DNA of 64,000 nt from DASQPR01 sp963727415 (lineage in GTDB: Bacteria > Actinomycetota > Actinomycetes > Mycobacteriales > Micromonosporaceae), in the NCBI GenBank assembly GCA_963727415.1, contig CAVSGF010000003.1:124001-188000 (forward strand), in the 5' to 3' direction. Under the pieces are notes generated by a model that was not told the DNA's origin, did not search any database, and saw nothing but the letters and a program-made list of their open reading frames with translations. The translations under genes were made by a program, and so were the position numbers. This document shows positions 24,416 to 33,249 of this stretch, piece by piece; position 1 is the first letter of the stretch; each line of letters opens with the position of its first letter.

Positions 24416-24649
24416 TCAATCAATCGTGGCAATGCGCTCGCCCTGATGGACCACGGCGCCTTCGGCGGCGGCCAGGTGGACGACTCCGGCGCACGGCGCC
24501 GGCACATCCGCCGCCACCTTGTCGACCTGGACTTCGGCGATCACCTGGTCTCCAGCGACGGTGTCGCCGTCGCTCACGAACCAGGTGGACAGCACGCCCT
24601 CCGCCGATGGGTTCTCCTGCGACATCTGCGGAAATACGACTTCGGTCAT
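24416..24649 (-). CDS. Stand-alone lipoyl (biotinyl-type) domain protein
   Basis: Protein of 77 residues that is a single lipoyl domain: MTEVVFPQMSQENPSAEGVL, the lipoylation lysine in VDKV (about residue 43, EVQVDKVAADV) and the closing GAVVHQGERIATID. In pyruvate, acetoin or branched-chain dehydrogenases this domain is fused to the E2 acyltransferase; here it is alone. It overlaps the E1 beta gene by four bases (ATGA), so it is made with E1 alpha and E1 beta. It may be the swinging-arm substrate of those E1 subunits, with the acyltransferase elsewhere or absent. Confidence 0.85.
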   Translation of the reverse strand: MTEVVFPQMSQENPSAEGVLSTWFVSDGDTVAGDQVIAEVQVDKVAADVPAPCAGVVHLAAAEGAVVHQGERIATID

Positions 24650-25690
24650 CGGGCCACAATCGTCTGGATCGCCTGGCGGATCCGTTCCGGGCCCGGCAGG
24701 ACAACCTGCTCAAGACCTTGTGCGTACGGGATCGGAACGTCCGGAACGGCCACCCGTGCGACCGGTGCCCGCAGCAGACTGGGGTCACGGTCAGCAATGG
24801 TCGCGACGACCTCGCCCGACATCCCGTACGACCGGTAGTCCTCATCGACCACGACCAGCCGCCCGGTCTTCCCGACCGAGGTCGAGAATCGCTTCCCGAT
24901 CGAGCGGAACGAGGCTCCGCAAGTCGATGATCTCCACATCGATGCCGTCCTCCGCCGCGACCTGCTCGGCCACGTCGAGGGCATGGTGCACGGACAGCGA
25001 TGCCGTCACGACCGTGACGTCGTTTCCCGAGCGCGTCACCGCGGCCTTGCCGATGGGCACCGTGTACAGCTCTTCGGGGACGACGTCGACTGCCCGCTTA
25101 CTCTTCGTCATCCACGGCAATCCCATGATGCCCTTGTGGAACATGTAGATCACCGGGTTGTCATCACGAATGGCGGCGATCATCAGACCCTTGGCGTCGT
25201 ACGGGTTGCTCGGAATGACAACCTTCATGCCGGGTAGGTGGGCGAACGTGCCCCAGAGGCACTGCGAGTGCTGGGCGGCGTCGCTGTACCCACCGCCGAC
25301 CGCGGTGGTAATGACCATCGGTACGCGGACGTTCCCGCCGGACTCGAAGTGAATCTTCGCCATGTGGTTGTAGATCTGATCCATGCACACGCCGAAGAAG
25401 TCCACGAACATCAGTTCGGCGATGGGCCGCATGCCTTCGGTCGCCGCGCCGGTGGCCAGGCCCATGAAGGCCGTCTCCGATATCGGCGTGTCGAGGACAC
25501 GGTCCGGGCCGAACCGCTCAAGGAGGCCGGTGGCGGAGCTGAAGATCCCGCCGTACGCACCGACGTCCTCGCCAAGGTAGATCACCGATGGGTCGCGCTC
25601 CATCTCCTGCGCGATGCCCTCGACCATCGCCTTCGCGGTGCTGATCCGCCGGGCTGACGGAGCCTGAACGGGTGTGGCGGTAGTAGTCAC
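24646..25690 (-). pseudogene. 2-oxoacid dehydrogenase E1 component beta subunit, one-base frameshift
   Basis: Transketolase-like pyrimidine-binding and C-terminal domains of E1 beta (pyruvate, acetoin or branched-chain 2-oxoacid dehydrogenase). Thiamine-diphosphate proton-relay segment YLGEDVGAYGGIF is present, as are FVDFFGVCMDQIYNHMAK and the C-terminal GRLVVVDEDYRSYGMSGEVV. The frame breaks near 24875-24885 (DREAILD in one frame, TGRLVVVDED in another); removing one C restores a normal 347-residue protein. GTG 25690 has AGGAG that overlaps the E1 alpha stop. Because the rest is well preserved, a sequencing error in a CC run or a very recent mutation is likely. Confidence 0.85.
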
Positions 25691-25699
25691 GATGGGCTC

Positions 25700-26701
25700 C
25701 TAATCGGTGAAGACGTACTTGGTAGCCGTCGCTGGGTCGGGCTTCTGGCTGGCCCGGGCAAATTCCAGAGCATCGGTGACCGAGCGGGTCGCGTCTTCAC
25801 GGATCGAAGCCACGGTGGCGTCGTCGACCACGCCTGCCTCGCGCAGTTCCTGCTCGTACCGGGGAATCGGATCTCGTTCGGCGACCATGGAAAGATCCGC
25901 GCGGTAACCCTGAGCGTCGCCCTCGAAGTGGCCCCACATCCGCAATGTGTGTACCTCGATCAGGGACGGTCCGCCGCCGCTGCGGGCGCGATCGGTGGCG
26001 CGGCCCGCCGCCGCGTAGACGGCCTCGACGTCGTTGTCCTCGATCCGCTCGCCCGGAATGCCGTAGGCGGCGGCACGCACGGCATTGGACGGGATCGCCG
26101 TTGACTGCCAGCGTGGCACCGAGATGCCCCAGTCGTTGTCCTCGACGACGAAGACGACCGGCAGGGACCAGAGCGCGGCCAGGTTCAGGGATTCGTGGAA
26201 TCCTCCCTGGTTCGCCGCACCCTCGCCGGTGACGGTCACGGCGACATGTCCGGTGCCCGCGCGCTTGAAGGCGAACCCCATTCCCAGCGCGGGTGGGTAG
26301 CCTTCCGCGATGATCCCAGAGCACGAGAAGTGGGTGGCCGGATCAAATAGGTGCATATGCCCACCGCGACCGTGCCCTAGTCCGCCTTCCCGCCCGTAGA
26401 TTTCGGCTGCCAGACGTCGTAGGTCGACACCATGGGCGATGGCCAGGTGATGTGGTCGATGGGTGCCGACGACGGCGTCGGCGGTGGTGAGGTGAGCACA
26501 GACGCCGGCCGCGACCGGTTCTTGCCCGGCGGCAAGGTGCATCTCACCTGGGATCAGCCCGGCCCCGATGTCCCAGACCGGCGACTTGTCGGAGTTGTAT
26601 TGCGCTCGGATCGCTTCCTCGAATGTGCGGATGAGCACCATGGTGCGGAGGAGTTCGGTGCGGGTCTTCGTGTCGAGACCCGTAACCGCTGTCATCGTCA
26701 T
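25700..26701 (-). CDS. 2-oxoacid dehydrogenase E1 component alpha subunit
   Basis: Thiamine-diphosphate enzyme subunit of 333 residues. The ThDP-binding motif is GEGAANQGGFHESLNLAALW plus the NDWGIS segment. Other family marks are GQEPVAAGVCAHL, THRPHHLAIAHG and GREGGLGHGRGGHMHLFDP. It decarboxylates a 2-oxoacid and, with E1 beta, transfers the acyl group to a lipoyl domain. Length and the HRPHHLAIAHG loop suit acetoin or pyruvate-type alpha2beta2 enzymes; the substrate cannot be fixed. ATG 26701 has AAAGGGG upstream. The order E1 alpha, E1 beta, lipoyl domain forms one operon with 16-bp iterons in front. Confidence 0.9.
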   Translation of the reverse strand: MTMTAVTGLDTKTRTELLRTMVLIRTFEEAIRAQYNSDKSPVWDIGAGLIPGEMHLAAGQEPVAAGVCAHLTTADAVVGTHRPHHLAIAHGVDLRRLAAEIYGREGGLGHGRGGHMHLFDPATHFSCSGIIAEGYPPALGMGFAFKRAGTGHVAVTVTGEGAANQGGFHESLNLAALWSLPVVFVVEDNDWGISVPRWQSTAIPSNAVRAAAYGIPGERIEDNDVEAVYAAAGRATDRARSGGGPSLIEVHTLRMWGHFEGDAQGYRADLSMVAERDPIPRYEQELREAGVVDDATVASIREDATRSVTDALEFARASQKPDPATATKYVFTD

Positions 26702-26768
26702 GTCGGCCCCTTTGCCCGACACCGGGCCGGCGCTTTCGGCCAACCGGCCCCGGGTGTCGATCGCGCGT

Positions 26769-26832
26769 CGCTGTTGCGGTGTGTCGCTGTTGCGGTGTGT
26801 CGATGGTGCGGTGTGCCGATGGCGCGGTGTTG
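26769..26832. repeat. Four tandem 16-bp iterons upstream of E1 alpha
   Basis: CGCTGTTGCGGTGTGT at 26769-26784 and 26785-26800 (identical), then CGATGGTGCGGTGTGC (26801-26816) and CGATGGCGCGGTGTTG (26817-26832). They lie 68-131 bases before the E1 alpha start in a 361-base region without a gene and look like cooperative binding sites for a regulator. No regulator gene is adjacent. Confidence 0.7.
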
Positions 26833-27043
26833 AAGTGGGAACTCGGCTCCGCCACGGGCCGGACCACACCCCGCACTGTCTCGATCAAGCGTATCCGCAG
26901 GTAGAGGGCGTATAGCCGGAAACGGAAGAGGACCTAGGACCCAAACCGGACGACCGGCGCTCGAAGCCATGATCGCTGCTGGCTCCGACCCGGCCTCCGC
27001 TGATCGCAGCCGCCGACGAGGCAAGGCCCGCCTCTTGCCACGT

Positions 27044-27061
27044 GCTTGTTCCGGAACAAGC
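27044..27061. terminator. Perfect palindrome directly after gnd
   Basis: GCTTGTTCC followed at once by GGAACAAGC, nine-base arms, one base from the gnd stop. The same arms occur at 12344-12354 and 12414-12424. Likely terminator or dispersed palindromic element. Confidence 0.5.
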
Positions 27062-27062
27062 T

Positions 27063-28527
27063 CTAATGGGTGGAGGGCTCAGTGGCGATCTCGCGGCGGC
27101 CCTCCGACCAGAGGGTGTGGAAGATGCCGTCCTTGTCGATCCGCCTATACGTGTGGGCGCCGAAGAAGTCCCGCTGCGCCTGGATGAGCGCCGCGGGCAG
27201 CCGGTCCGAGGCGAGCGAGTCGTAGTAAGCGAGCGCGGAGGAGAAGCCCGGCACCGGCACGCCCGAAGCCGCGGCGATGCCGACGATCCGCCGCCATGCG
27301 GCCTCACCCCGAGCGACCGCGGTCGCGAAGTACGGATCGACCAGCAGGGTCTCCAAGTCGGGCCTGGTGGAGTAGGCGTCGACGATCCGGTTGAGGAAGC
27401 GAGCGCGGATGATGCAGCCGGCCCGCCAGATCTTGGCCAGGGCGCCGAGGTCGATGTCCCAGTCGTACGCCCTCGCGCCGGCCACGATCAGGTCGAAGCC
27501 CTGGGCGTAGGCCACCACCTTGGAGGCGTAGAGCGCCGCACGTACGTCGTCGGCGAACGTGTCCGGTACCGGCGGCGCCTTGGGACCATTGGTCACCGAG
27601 GCGCGGACGGCGGCGCGTTGCTCCGGCTTGGACGAGACGGCACGGGCGAAGACCGCCTCACCGATTCCGGAGACAGGAATGCCCAGGCCGACGGCGTTCT
27701 GCACGGTCCATACCCCGGTACCTTTCGATCCTGCCTCGTCAAGGATCACGTCCACCAACGGCCGGCCGGTATCCGCGTCGGTCTGGCCGAGCACCTCGGC
27801 GGTGATCTCGATGAGGTAGGACTCCAGGTCGCCGGTGTTCCACTCCTTGAAGACGTCGACGATCTGCTCGACGGGGAGCCCGCCCACCCGCCGGAGCAGG
27901 TCGTAAGCCTCGGCGATCAGCTGCATGTCGGCGTACTCGATGCCGTTGTGGACCATTTTGACGAAGTGTCCGGCGCCGTCGGTCCCGACATGCGTCACAC
28001 ACGGCTCGCCCTCCGCGACGGCCGCGATCGACTTGAGGATCGGCCCCAGCGTCTCCCACGCATCCTCCGAGCCTCCCGGCATGATCGACGGGCCCCGCAG
28101 CGCCCCCTCCTCACCGCCGGAGATGCCGGTTCCGACGAAGTTCAGGCCGCGCTCGCGCAGCTCGCGCTCGCGACGGATGGTGTCGTGGAAGTTCGCGTTG
28201 CCGCCGTCGACGATGATGTCGCCCGGCCCGAACCGCTCGGTGAGTTGCTCGATCACGGCGTCAGTACCCGCACCGGCCTGCACCATGATGATCGCCGTGC
28301 GCGGGCTTGCTCAGCGACTCGACGAACTTGTCGATCGTCTCGGCCGGGACGAAGCCGAGGTCGCCGTGCTCCTTCATCAGCGCTTCGGTGCGAGCGTAGG
28401 TGCGGTTGTATACCGCCACGGTGTTGCCTTCACGGGATGCGAGGTTGCGGGCGAGGTTGGAGCCCATCACCGCCAGCCCGATCACGCCGATGTTCGCTGG
28501 TCCGGTCTCACGCGTTGTCGATGACAT
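27063..28527 (-). pseudogene. gnd: 6-phosphogluconate dehydrogenase (decarboxylating), one-base frameshift
   Basis: Oxidises 6-phosphogluconate to ribulose 5-phosphate and CO2 in the pentose phosphate pathway. The N-terminal Rossmann motif is GVIGLAVMGSNLARNLASR and the substrate-binding signature IIVDGGNANFHDT; the catalytic region GTGISGGEEGALRGPSIMPG and KMVHNGIEYADMQ follow, with all-helical C-terminal domain ending TYRRIDKDGIFHTLW. Frame breaks near 28300 after VESLSKP; deleting one C from a CCC run gives KPRTAIIMVQAGAG and a normal 487-residue protein. ATG 28527 has AGGAGA upstream. Sequencing error or recent mutation. Confidence 0.88.
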
Positions 28528-28602
28528 GTCGCTATTCTCCTGCTTTCGGCCGGATTTCGACGGCGGCTCCACCGAAACCGGCTGCCGACTCGCGATCCGA
28601 CC

Positions 28603-29169
28603 TCAGCGCCTGCCGCCAAACTCCCAGTTGTGCACCTCGATCTCCGCGTACCGGCCGGGGGTCAGCAACGCCCGTGCCTCGGCCGGGTCGGACGCCCGGA
28701 TCAAGGCTGCGGTACCCAGCCAGAGCGCACCATCGTCGGACAGCAGCGGACCGTACGCGATCAGCGCCTCCTGGTCGGCCGGGACGCGATCCTCGGCGGT
28801 CTCGCTATCGAGGCCGAGGCCGGAGACAGCGCCGAGGCCGAGGACCAGGTACCGGCTGCCGCCGCCGCGGCCACCGGGGAACTCCCACATCGTCCGGCCC
28901 AGCATGTTGCGCCACCGTCGCAGCAGCACGTCCCGATAGACACCGGCCTGATAGTTGGGTTCGTCGAAGGCAAATGCGCGAGCTTGCTCGGGACTTGGCA
29001 GATCAACGATGTGCATGCTGCCGGTAGGCGTGCCGTCATCGGTGAACGTCGGCCCTCGGGCGATCAACTTCGTGGAATACCGGTCCATGTAGGACCAGTG
29101 CTCCTCCCCCAGTTTGTCGCGCAAGGCCGCCGAGCCTGGCCGGTCACGGTGGTAACAGAAGAACTCCAT
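28603..29169 (-). CDS. YCII-related protein with two tandem domains
   Basis: Protein of 188 residues. Each half has the YCII/dimeric alpha-beta barrel pattern: first MEFFCYHRDRPGSAALRDKL with HIVDLPSPEQARAFAFDEPN, then EALIAYGPLLSDDGALWLGT with IRASDPAEARALLTPGRYAE. YCII domains have conserved His/Asp candidate catalytic residues and uncertain activity. Most members have one domain, so this is a tandem form. It is 75 bases upstream of gnd on the same strand; functional linkage is not evident. Confidence 0.82.
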   Translation of the reverse strand: MEFFCYHRDRPGSAALRDKLGEEHWSYMDRYSTKLIARGPTFTDDGTPTGSMHIVDLPSPEQARAFAFDEPNYQAGVYRDVLLRRWRNMLGRTMWEFPGGRGGGSRYLVLGLGAVSGLGLDSETAEDRVPADQEALIAYGPLLSDDGALWLGTAALIRASDPAEARALLTPGRYAEIEVHNWEFGGRR

Positions 29170-29244
29170 GCCTCATAGTCTTGACCGCCTGGCCGGGTGG
29201 CGGAGGCCCAGACATTACCCTGCGCGAGTACGCCGCCATCGCGG

Positions 29245-29892
29245 TCAGCCGTTGTCCCCGCCGTCTCGGACGTGGTCGATCGAGCCGGATGCCAGGTATT
29301 TTGCGCGCCAGCGCTGAATCCGATCCTGTCGGCGAATGACGACGATCGCGCCCGCCATCGCGGCGAACGCAAGGGCAGCCAAGAGGAAGCGTCGCGGCCC
29401 GTGGCCTTCGATCAGATAGATGGTCCCAATGACGGCGTAGAAAATCGCCGCTGGCGCGCTGCTGAGGACGCGCCGGAAACCGGATCGGCTCCAGCGATTC
29501 AGCAGAAGTTCGGCGGTTTGGCGATCGCTGGACCGGATCGGCTCGCCGCGCAGTATCGCCGTCGCGACGCGGTGGCGGTCCGCTGGCGTTGGGGTCGAGA
29601 GGTGCGCCTCCGCGGTCGATGAGTCGCTGCCCCCTGTCGCGCCGCTTGCCGGTACACGGAGTTCGCGATCCTTCCGTACGATCGCGCGCACCATGGCGAC
29701 GACCATGTAAAGTCCCCCGACGGCGCCGATCAGTCCCATCAGCTCAGCGACGCTGTTGTGCGCTCGAAAGCCTCGGATTGTTGTGTACCCGCTGTACACA
29801 GCTACCAGAGTAAAGAAGACGAGGCCGGGCCCCGCGTATCTGATGATCAGAGCTGGGTCGAGGCCTTTACCGATCGGACGATCACCTACCAC
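29245..29892 (-). CDS. Membrane protein with four predicted helices, unknown
   Basis: Protein of about 215 residues. Hydrophobic segments: IIRYAGPGLVFFTLVAVYSG, ELMGLIGAVGGLYMVVAMV, then after a soluble stretch APAAIFYAVIGTIYLIEG and FLLAALAFAAMAGAIVVI. The middle cytoplasmic part (about residues 75-130) is charged. Start GTG 29892 is a choice: the frame is open to 30144, but that would overlap the acetyltransferase gene. No family recognised. Confidence 0.5.
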   Translation of the reverse strand: MVGDRPIGKGLDPALIIRYAGPGLVFFTLVAVYSGYTTIRGFRAHNSVAELMGLIGAVGGLYMVVAMVRAIVRKDRELRVPASGATGGSDSSTAEAHLSTPTPADRHRVATAILRGEPIRSSDRQTAELLLNRWSRSGFRRVLSSAPAAIFYAVIGTIYLIEGHGPRRFLLAALAFAAMAGAIVVIRRQDRIQRWRAKYLASGSIDHVRDGGDNG

Positions 29893-30040
29893 ATCATGAT
29901 TGTCGCACCGGCTGGTCCGAATGTTCGGATTGACATGTGCCGTGCCGGTACCGATTACGAAGCACAACCACACTCGCAAGGTCACCGTCGAGTTCGCGGT
30001 GGGAGCGCCGACCTCGCCGGTCGGCGCCACAGCGCGGAGG

Positions 30041-30526
30041 TCACGCTTGGGTTGGATCGAGGCACATACGCACACCAGCGCCCAACTCAGTTTCGACCCG
30101 GCCGGTCTCGACGAATCCGACGGCGCGGTAGAAGTCCAGCGCATGCGGGTTGCCGGTTACCCACAGGTGCCGGTAGCCACCCGGTCGAATGGTACCGACG
30201 ACATCCAGGATCAGGCGGCGAGCAACACCACGCCGGCGCCAGTCCGGATCGACAAACAGATCCTCAAGCTCGGGTTCGTCGTCACCCATGGCCACCGTCG
30301 CGAACCCCACTACCCGGCCGTTGCCTTGAGGACCCGCAACCGCGACCCGGGTCCCTCCCGAAGCGATTCGGTCGCCTGCGAAGAAGAGGAACTCCGGCCG
30401 AGCCACCAACATCGGCGTGTCGCCGGCATTGGACAACGACGCCGCGCGAAAGACGTGCCGTAATGCTGGAAGATCCGCCTCGACGGCCGTGCGGATCGTC
30501 AGCGTGGGATCGGCTCGGTCGCTCAT
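30041..30526 (-). CDS. GNAT-family N-acetyltransferase
   Basis: Protein of 161 residues with the GNAT fold. Motif A for acetyl-CoA binding is VDPDWRRRGVARRLILDVVG (RRRGVA corresponds to Q/RxxGxG/A), and the C-terminal NPHALDFYRAVGFVETG is the usual motif B. The N-terminus starts LTIRTAVEADLPALRHVFRA. The acceptor is unknown. It lies 149 bases upstream of the membrane protein gene on the same strand. Confidence 0.88.
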   Translation of the reverse strand: MSDRADPTLTIRTAVEADLPALRHVFRAASLSNAGDTPMLVARPEFLFFAGDRIASGGTRVAVAGPQGNGRVVGFATVAMGDDEPELEDLFVDPDWRRRGVARRLILDVVGTIRPGGYRHLWVTGNPHALDFYRAVGFVETGRVETELGAGVRMCLDPTQA

Positions 30527-30616
30527 TCGCCAAGTCGAGCACTGCCAATCTTGACCGTCAACGCCATAGCCAAGACACGCTTGACTGTCCGCTCGTTGCT
30601 GCCAAGCGCCCGAAGA

Positions 30617-31003
30617 TCATCTTGGGTCGCGTCTTAGCGGGTGGTCGTCAGGGACCTCAACGAGCACGATACGTACGCCGTCCGGGTCCTCGATCCACAT
30701 TTCGACCAGCCCCCACGGCTCTTGTCGGGGTTCACGAGTAACTGTTGCCCCCGCGGCCACAAGACGCTCGTGTTCGGCTCGTACGTCACGGACCTGCAGC
30801 CAAATCCGTAGCGATCCTCCCGGCTCGTCGTGGGCGGCACCGGATACCTCAAGCAGTCCTTGGCCTAGAAAGAAGACCACTCCCGGATCCTGCCGCGGCC
30901 CGAACTCGCGGTAGATCGCGAGTCCAAGAATGTCCCGGTAGAAACGGCGACTGCGCTCCAGGTTCGACGGGCGTATCAGAACCCGGCTACTAAGTACCTC
31001 CAT
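30617..31003 (-). CDS. VOC-family (glyoxalase/bleomycin-resistance-like) protein
   Basis: Protein of 128 residues with paired beta-alpha-beta-beta-beta modules: RVLIRPSNLERSRRFYRDIL at the N-terminus and EHERLVAAGATVTREPRQEP with VEMWIEDPDGVRIVLVEVPD at the C-terminus. Metal-ligand candidates include the early polar position and the Glu in RIVLVEVP. The family covers glyoxalases, dioxygenases and drug-binding proteins. ATG 31003 is preferred over the longer open frame, which reads as non-conserved Arg-rich sequence. Substrate unknown. Confidence 0.82.
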   Translation of the reverse strand: MEVLSSRVLIRPSNLERSRRFYRDILGLAIYREFGPRQDPGVVFFLGQGLLEVSGAAHDEPGGSLRIWLQVRDVRAEHERLVAAGATVTREPRQEPWGLVEMWIEDPDGVRIVLVEVPDDHPLRRDPR

Positions 31004-31196
31004 GGCTCGATCATCCCCGCCGAAGAGCCGGGACCGGCGCACCCGCCGGTGTGGCGTGACCGGCAAGGCGCGACGCCGGCAGGTCCACGTCGGTCTGGCC
31101 GAGACGGCGCCGGCTCGTATCCGGGGATTATTCGCCCGAGGTGAAGTGCGCGATGACATCGCGGAGTCCGGGCCTGCCTAGAGCCCAGTCCGGGCG

Positions 31197-31814
31197 TCAG
31201 TCGCGCACGATGAAGACCAGCAGCCGCCTGGGCCCGTGCACACCTTCGACTCGATCGAGTTCGATGTCACTTGTCGCCGACGGGCCGCTGATCCACGTCA
31301 GCGGCCGCGCCGGATCAAGGCGGGACATCGCGTCCGGAACGTCCGGCACGATCTGCTCGGCTCGTACCACGCACGCGTGCAGGTCAGGTAGCAGTGTCAG
31401 CACCCGGCGCCCCTGGGCCGCCCCGCCGTCCAGCACGATCGTGCCCGTAGTCGCGATGGCCACGGCCGCGCCGGTGACAACTCCATCGACGGCGTTCAGT
31501 TCCGCGTGGGACAGCGGCGGATCATCGGGCTGCTGCTCCAAATGTGCCGGCAACCAGTGCGGCGGCAGGTCCGCAGGGACAGCCACGGTGTGCGCGCCGC
31601 GCTGGTCCAACGCATCCGACAGCGCGGCGGGCAGCCCAGCGCCGGTCACGATCTGGACGGCCGCGCGGTAGTCACCGACCCGTTCCGCGAACAGGTCAAC
31701 GACGTCGCCGCTGGCCGCCGCCGCGCGATATGACCGGTCAACGGGCACCGGTGCCGGGCGGTCGGCGAGCGCGGCGTGGATGCGCGCCATGATCTCGTCG
31801 CGAGCGTCAGCCAC
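31197..31814 (-). CDS. lutC: LutC-type L-lactate utilisation protein (LUD domain)
   Basis: Protein of 205 residues of the LutC/YkgG family: ARDEIMARIHAALADRP at the N-terminus and GAAVAIATTGTIVLDGG, LTLLPDLHACVVRAEQIVPD and TWISGPSATSDIELDRVEGV in the LUD domain. With LutA and LutB it oxidises L-lactate to pyruvate. GTG 31814 has GGAGG four bases upstream and overlaps the lutB 3' end by eight bases. It is the last gene of the lutABC operon. Confidence 0.92.
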   Translation of the reverse strand: MADARDEIMARIHAALADRPAPVPVDRSYRAAAASGDVVDLFAERVGDYRAAVQIVTGAGLPAALSDALDQRGAHTVAVPADLPPHWLPAHLEQQPDDPPLSHAELNAVDGVVTGAAVAIATTGTIVLDGGAAQGRRVLTLLPDLHACVVRAEQIVPDVPDAMSRLDPARPLTWISGPSATSDIELDRVEGVHGPRRLLVFIVRD

Positions 31815-33249
31815 GGCGCCTCCGCCACCATCGTCGAAACGACTCGCGAGCAGGCGGGACCATGTCTCGCGCGCCGAACCAAGCGTGCACCCACCCCGGC
31901 CCGCGCATCCGCAGCCGCTTCGACCGGCCGAACAGAACTCCGCCGACGCGCTGCGCCGCGGCCAGCCGACTCGACTTGCCGAACAACGCGGCCGAGGCCG
32001 CCATGACGGCTCGCTCACCGACGTGACCGCGCTGTTGGGCCACCACCTTGGCGCGCAGGTGGACCAGGACTTCGGGAATGTCGATCCGGACCGGGCATAC
32101 GTCGAAGCACGCCCCGCACAAGCTGGACGCGAACGGCAGCGACGCGGTCTGCTCGTCAACCGGCCGACGGTTGATGCCGCGCAACTGTGGCGTGAGGATC
32201 GCGCCGATCGGTCCGGGATAGGCCGACCCGTACGCCCGGCCACCGGTACGGGCGTACACCGGGCAGACGTTGAGGCAGGCCGAGCACCGAATGCACCGCA
32301 GCGCTTGACGGCCGACACGATCGGCGAGCGTGTCGGTGCGGCCGTTGTCCAGCAGCACCAGGTGGAACTCCTCCGGCCCGTCGCCGGGCGTCACCCCGGT
32401 CCACATCGATGTGTACGGGTTCATCCGCTCGGCCGTCGAGGACCGTGGCAGCAGTTGCAGGAACACGTCCAGGTCGGCCCAGGTCGGCACCACCTTCTCG
32501 ATGCCGAGCACAGTGACCAGCACCGGCGGCAGCGTCAGGCACATACGGCCGTTGCCCTCCGACTCCACCACCACGATCGTGCCCGTCTCCGCGACCGCGA
32601 AGTTCCCACCGGACACGGCCATCTCGGCACGGAGAAACTTCTCCCTCAGATGCAGCCGCGCCGCGGCGGCCAGCGCGGCCGGCTCGTCGGTGAGCCCGTC
32701 CGGAGCCGGGCGGCCGACCGCGCCCATCTCCCGGCGGAAGATGTCACGGATCTCGGCGCGGTTACGGTGGATCGCCGGGACCAGAATGTGACTGGGCAGA
32801 TCGTGGCCCAGCTGCACGATCAGTTCGGCGAGATCGGTCTCCCACGCGTCGATTCCCACTCGTTCGAGCGCGGCGTTCAGCTCGATCTCCTGAGTCGCCA
32901 TCGACTTGACCTTGACGACCTCGGACACGCGATGGTCGCGGGCGATCCCGGCAACGATCTCGTTGGCCTCGGCCGCGTCGCGGGCCCAGTGCACCACGCC
33001 ACCGGCCGACGTCACGGCCGACTCCAACCGGGCCAGCAGTTCGGGTAGCCGGGCCAGCACATCGTCCTTGATGGCCGCGCCGGCCCGACGCAGCGCCTCC
33101 CACTCGCCGACCTCCGCGACCGCGCGAGCACGCTTGTCGCGAATCGTGGCGGTGGCCCGGCCAAGGTTCGCGCCGAGCTGCTCGTCGGCCAGCGCCGTCC
33201 GGGCGGCCTCGGGAAACGGCGGCATGCCCAGGAACGTCGGCGTGCTCAT
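31807..33249 (-). CDS. lutB: LutB-type iron-sulfur L-lactate utilisation protein
   Basis: Protein of 480 residues with a LUD domain in the first 300 residues (SMATQEIELNAALERVGIDA, SGGNFAVAETGTIVVVESEG) and a ferredoxin-like domain with CIRCSACLNVCPVY and CGACFDVCPVRIDIPE, binding two 4Fe-4S clusters. It is the electron-transfer subunit of the LutABC L-lactate oxidation system. It overlaps lutA by four bases (ATGA). In many actinobacteria lutABC is the tail of an L-rhamnose operon, where L-lactaldehyde is oxidised to L-lactate, and the gene order here fits that. Confidence 0.94.
   Translation of the reverse strand: MSTPTFLGMPPFPEAARTALADEQLGANLGRATATIRDKRARAVAEVGEWEALRRAGAAIKDDVLARLPELLARLESAVTSAGGVVHWARDAAEANEIVAGIARDHRVSEVVKVKSMATQEIELNAALERVGIDAWETDLAELIVQLGHDLPSHILVPAIHRNRAEIRDIFRREMGAVGRPAPDGLTDEPAALAAAARLHLREKFLRAEMAVSGGNFAVAETGTIVVVESEGNGRMCLTLPPVLVTVLGIEKVVPTWADLDVFLQLLPRSSTAERMNPYTSMWTGVTPGDGPEEFHLVLLDNGRTDTLADRVGRQALRCIRCSACLNVCPVYARTGGRAYGSAYPGPIGAILTPQLRGINRRPVDEQTASLPFASSLCGACFDVCPVRIDIPEVLVHLRAKVVAQQRGHVGERAVMAASAALFGKSSRLAAAQRVGGVLFGRSKRLRMRGPGWVHAWFGARDMVPPARESFRRWWRRRRG

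Noticed and set aside
26769..26832. 16-bp repeats as a replication origin (plasmid iterons)
   Set aside because: No replication initiator gene nearby; the repeats lie in a promoter region of metabolic genes.
27042..29027. 661-residue plus-strand open frame opposite gnd and the YCII-like gene
   Set aside because: Antisense shadow of two recognised genes; the translation has no domain pattern.
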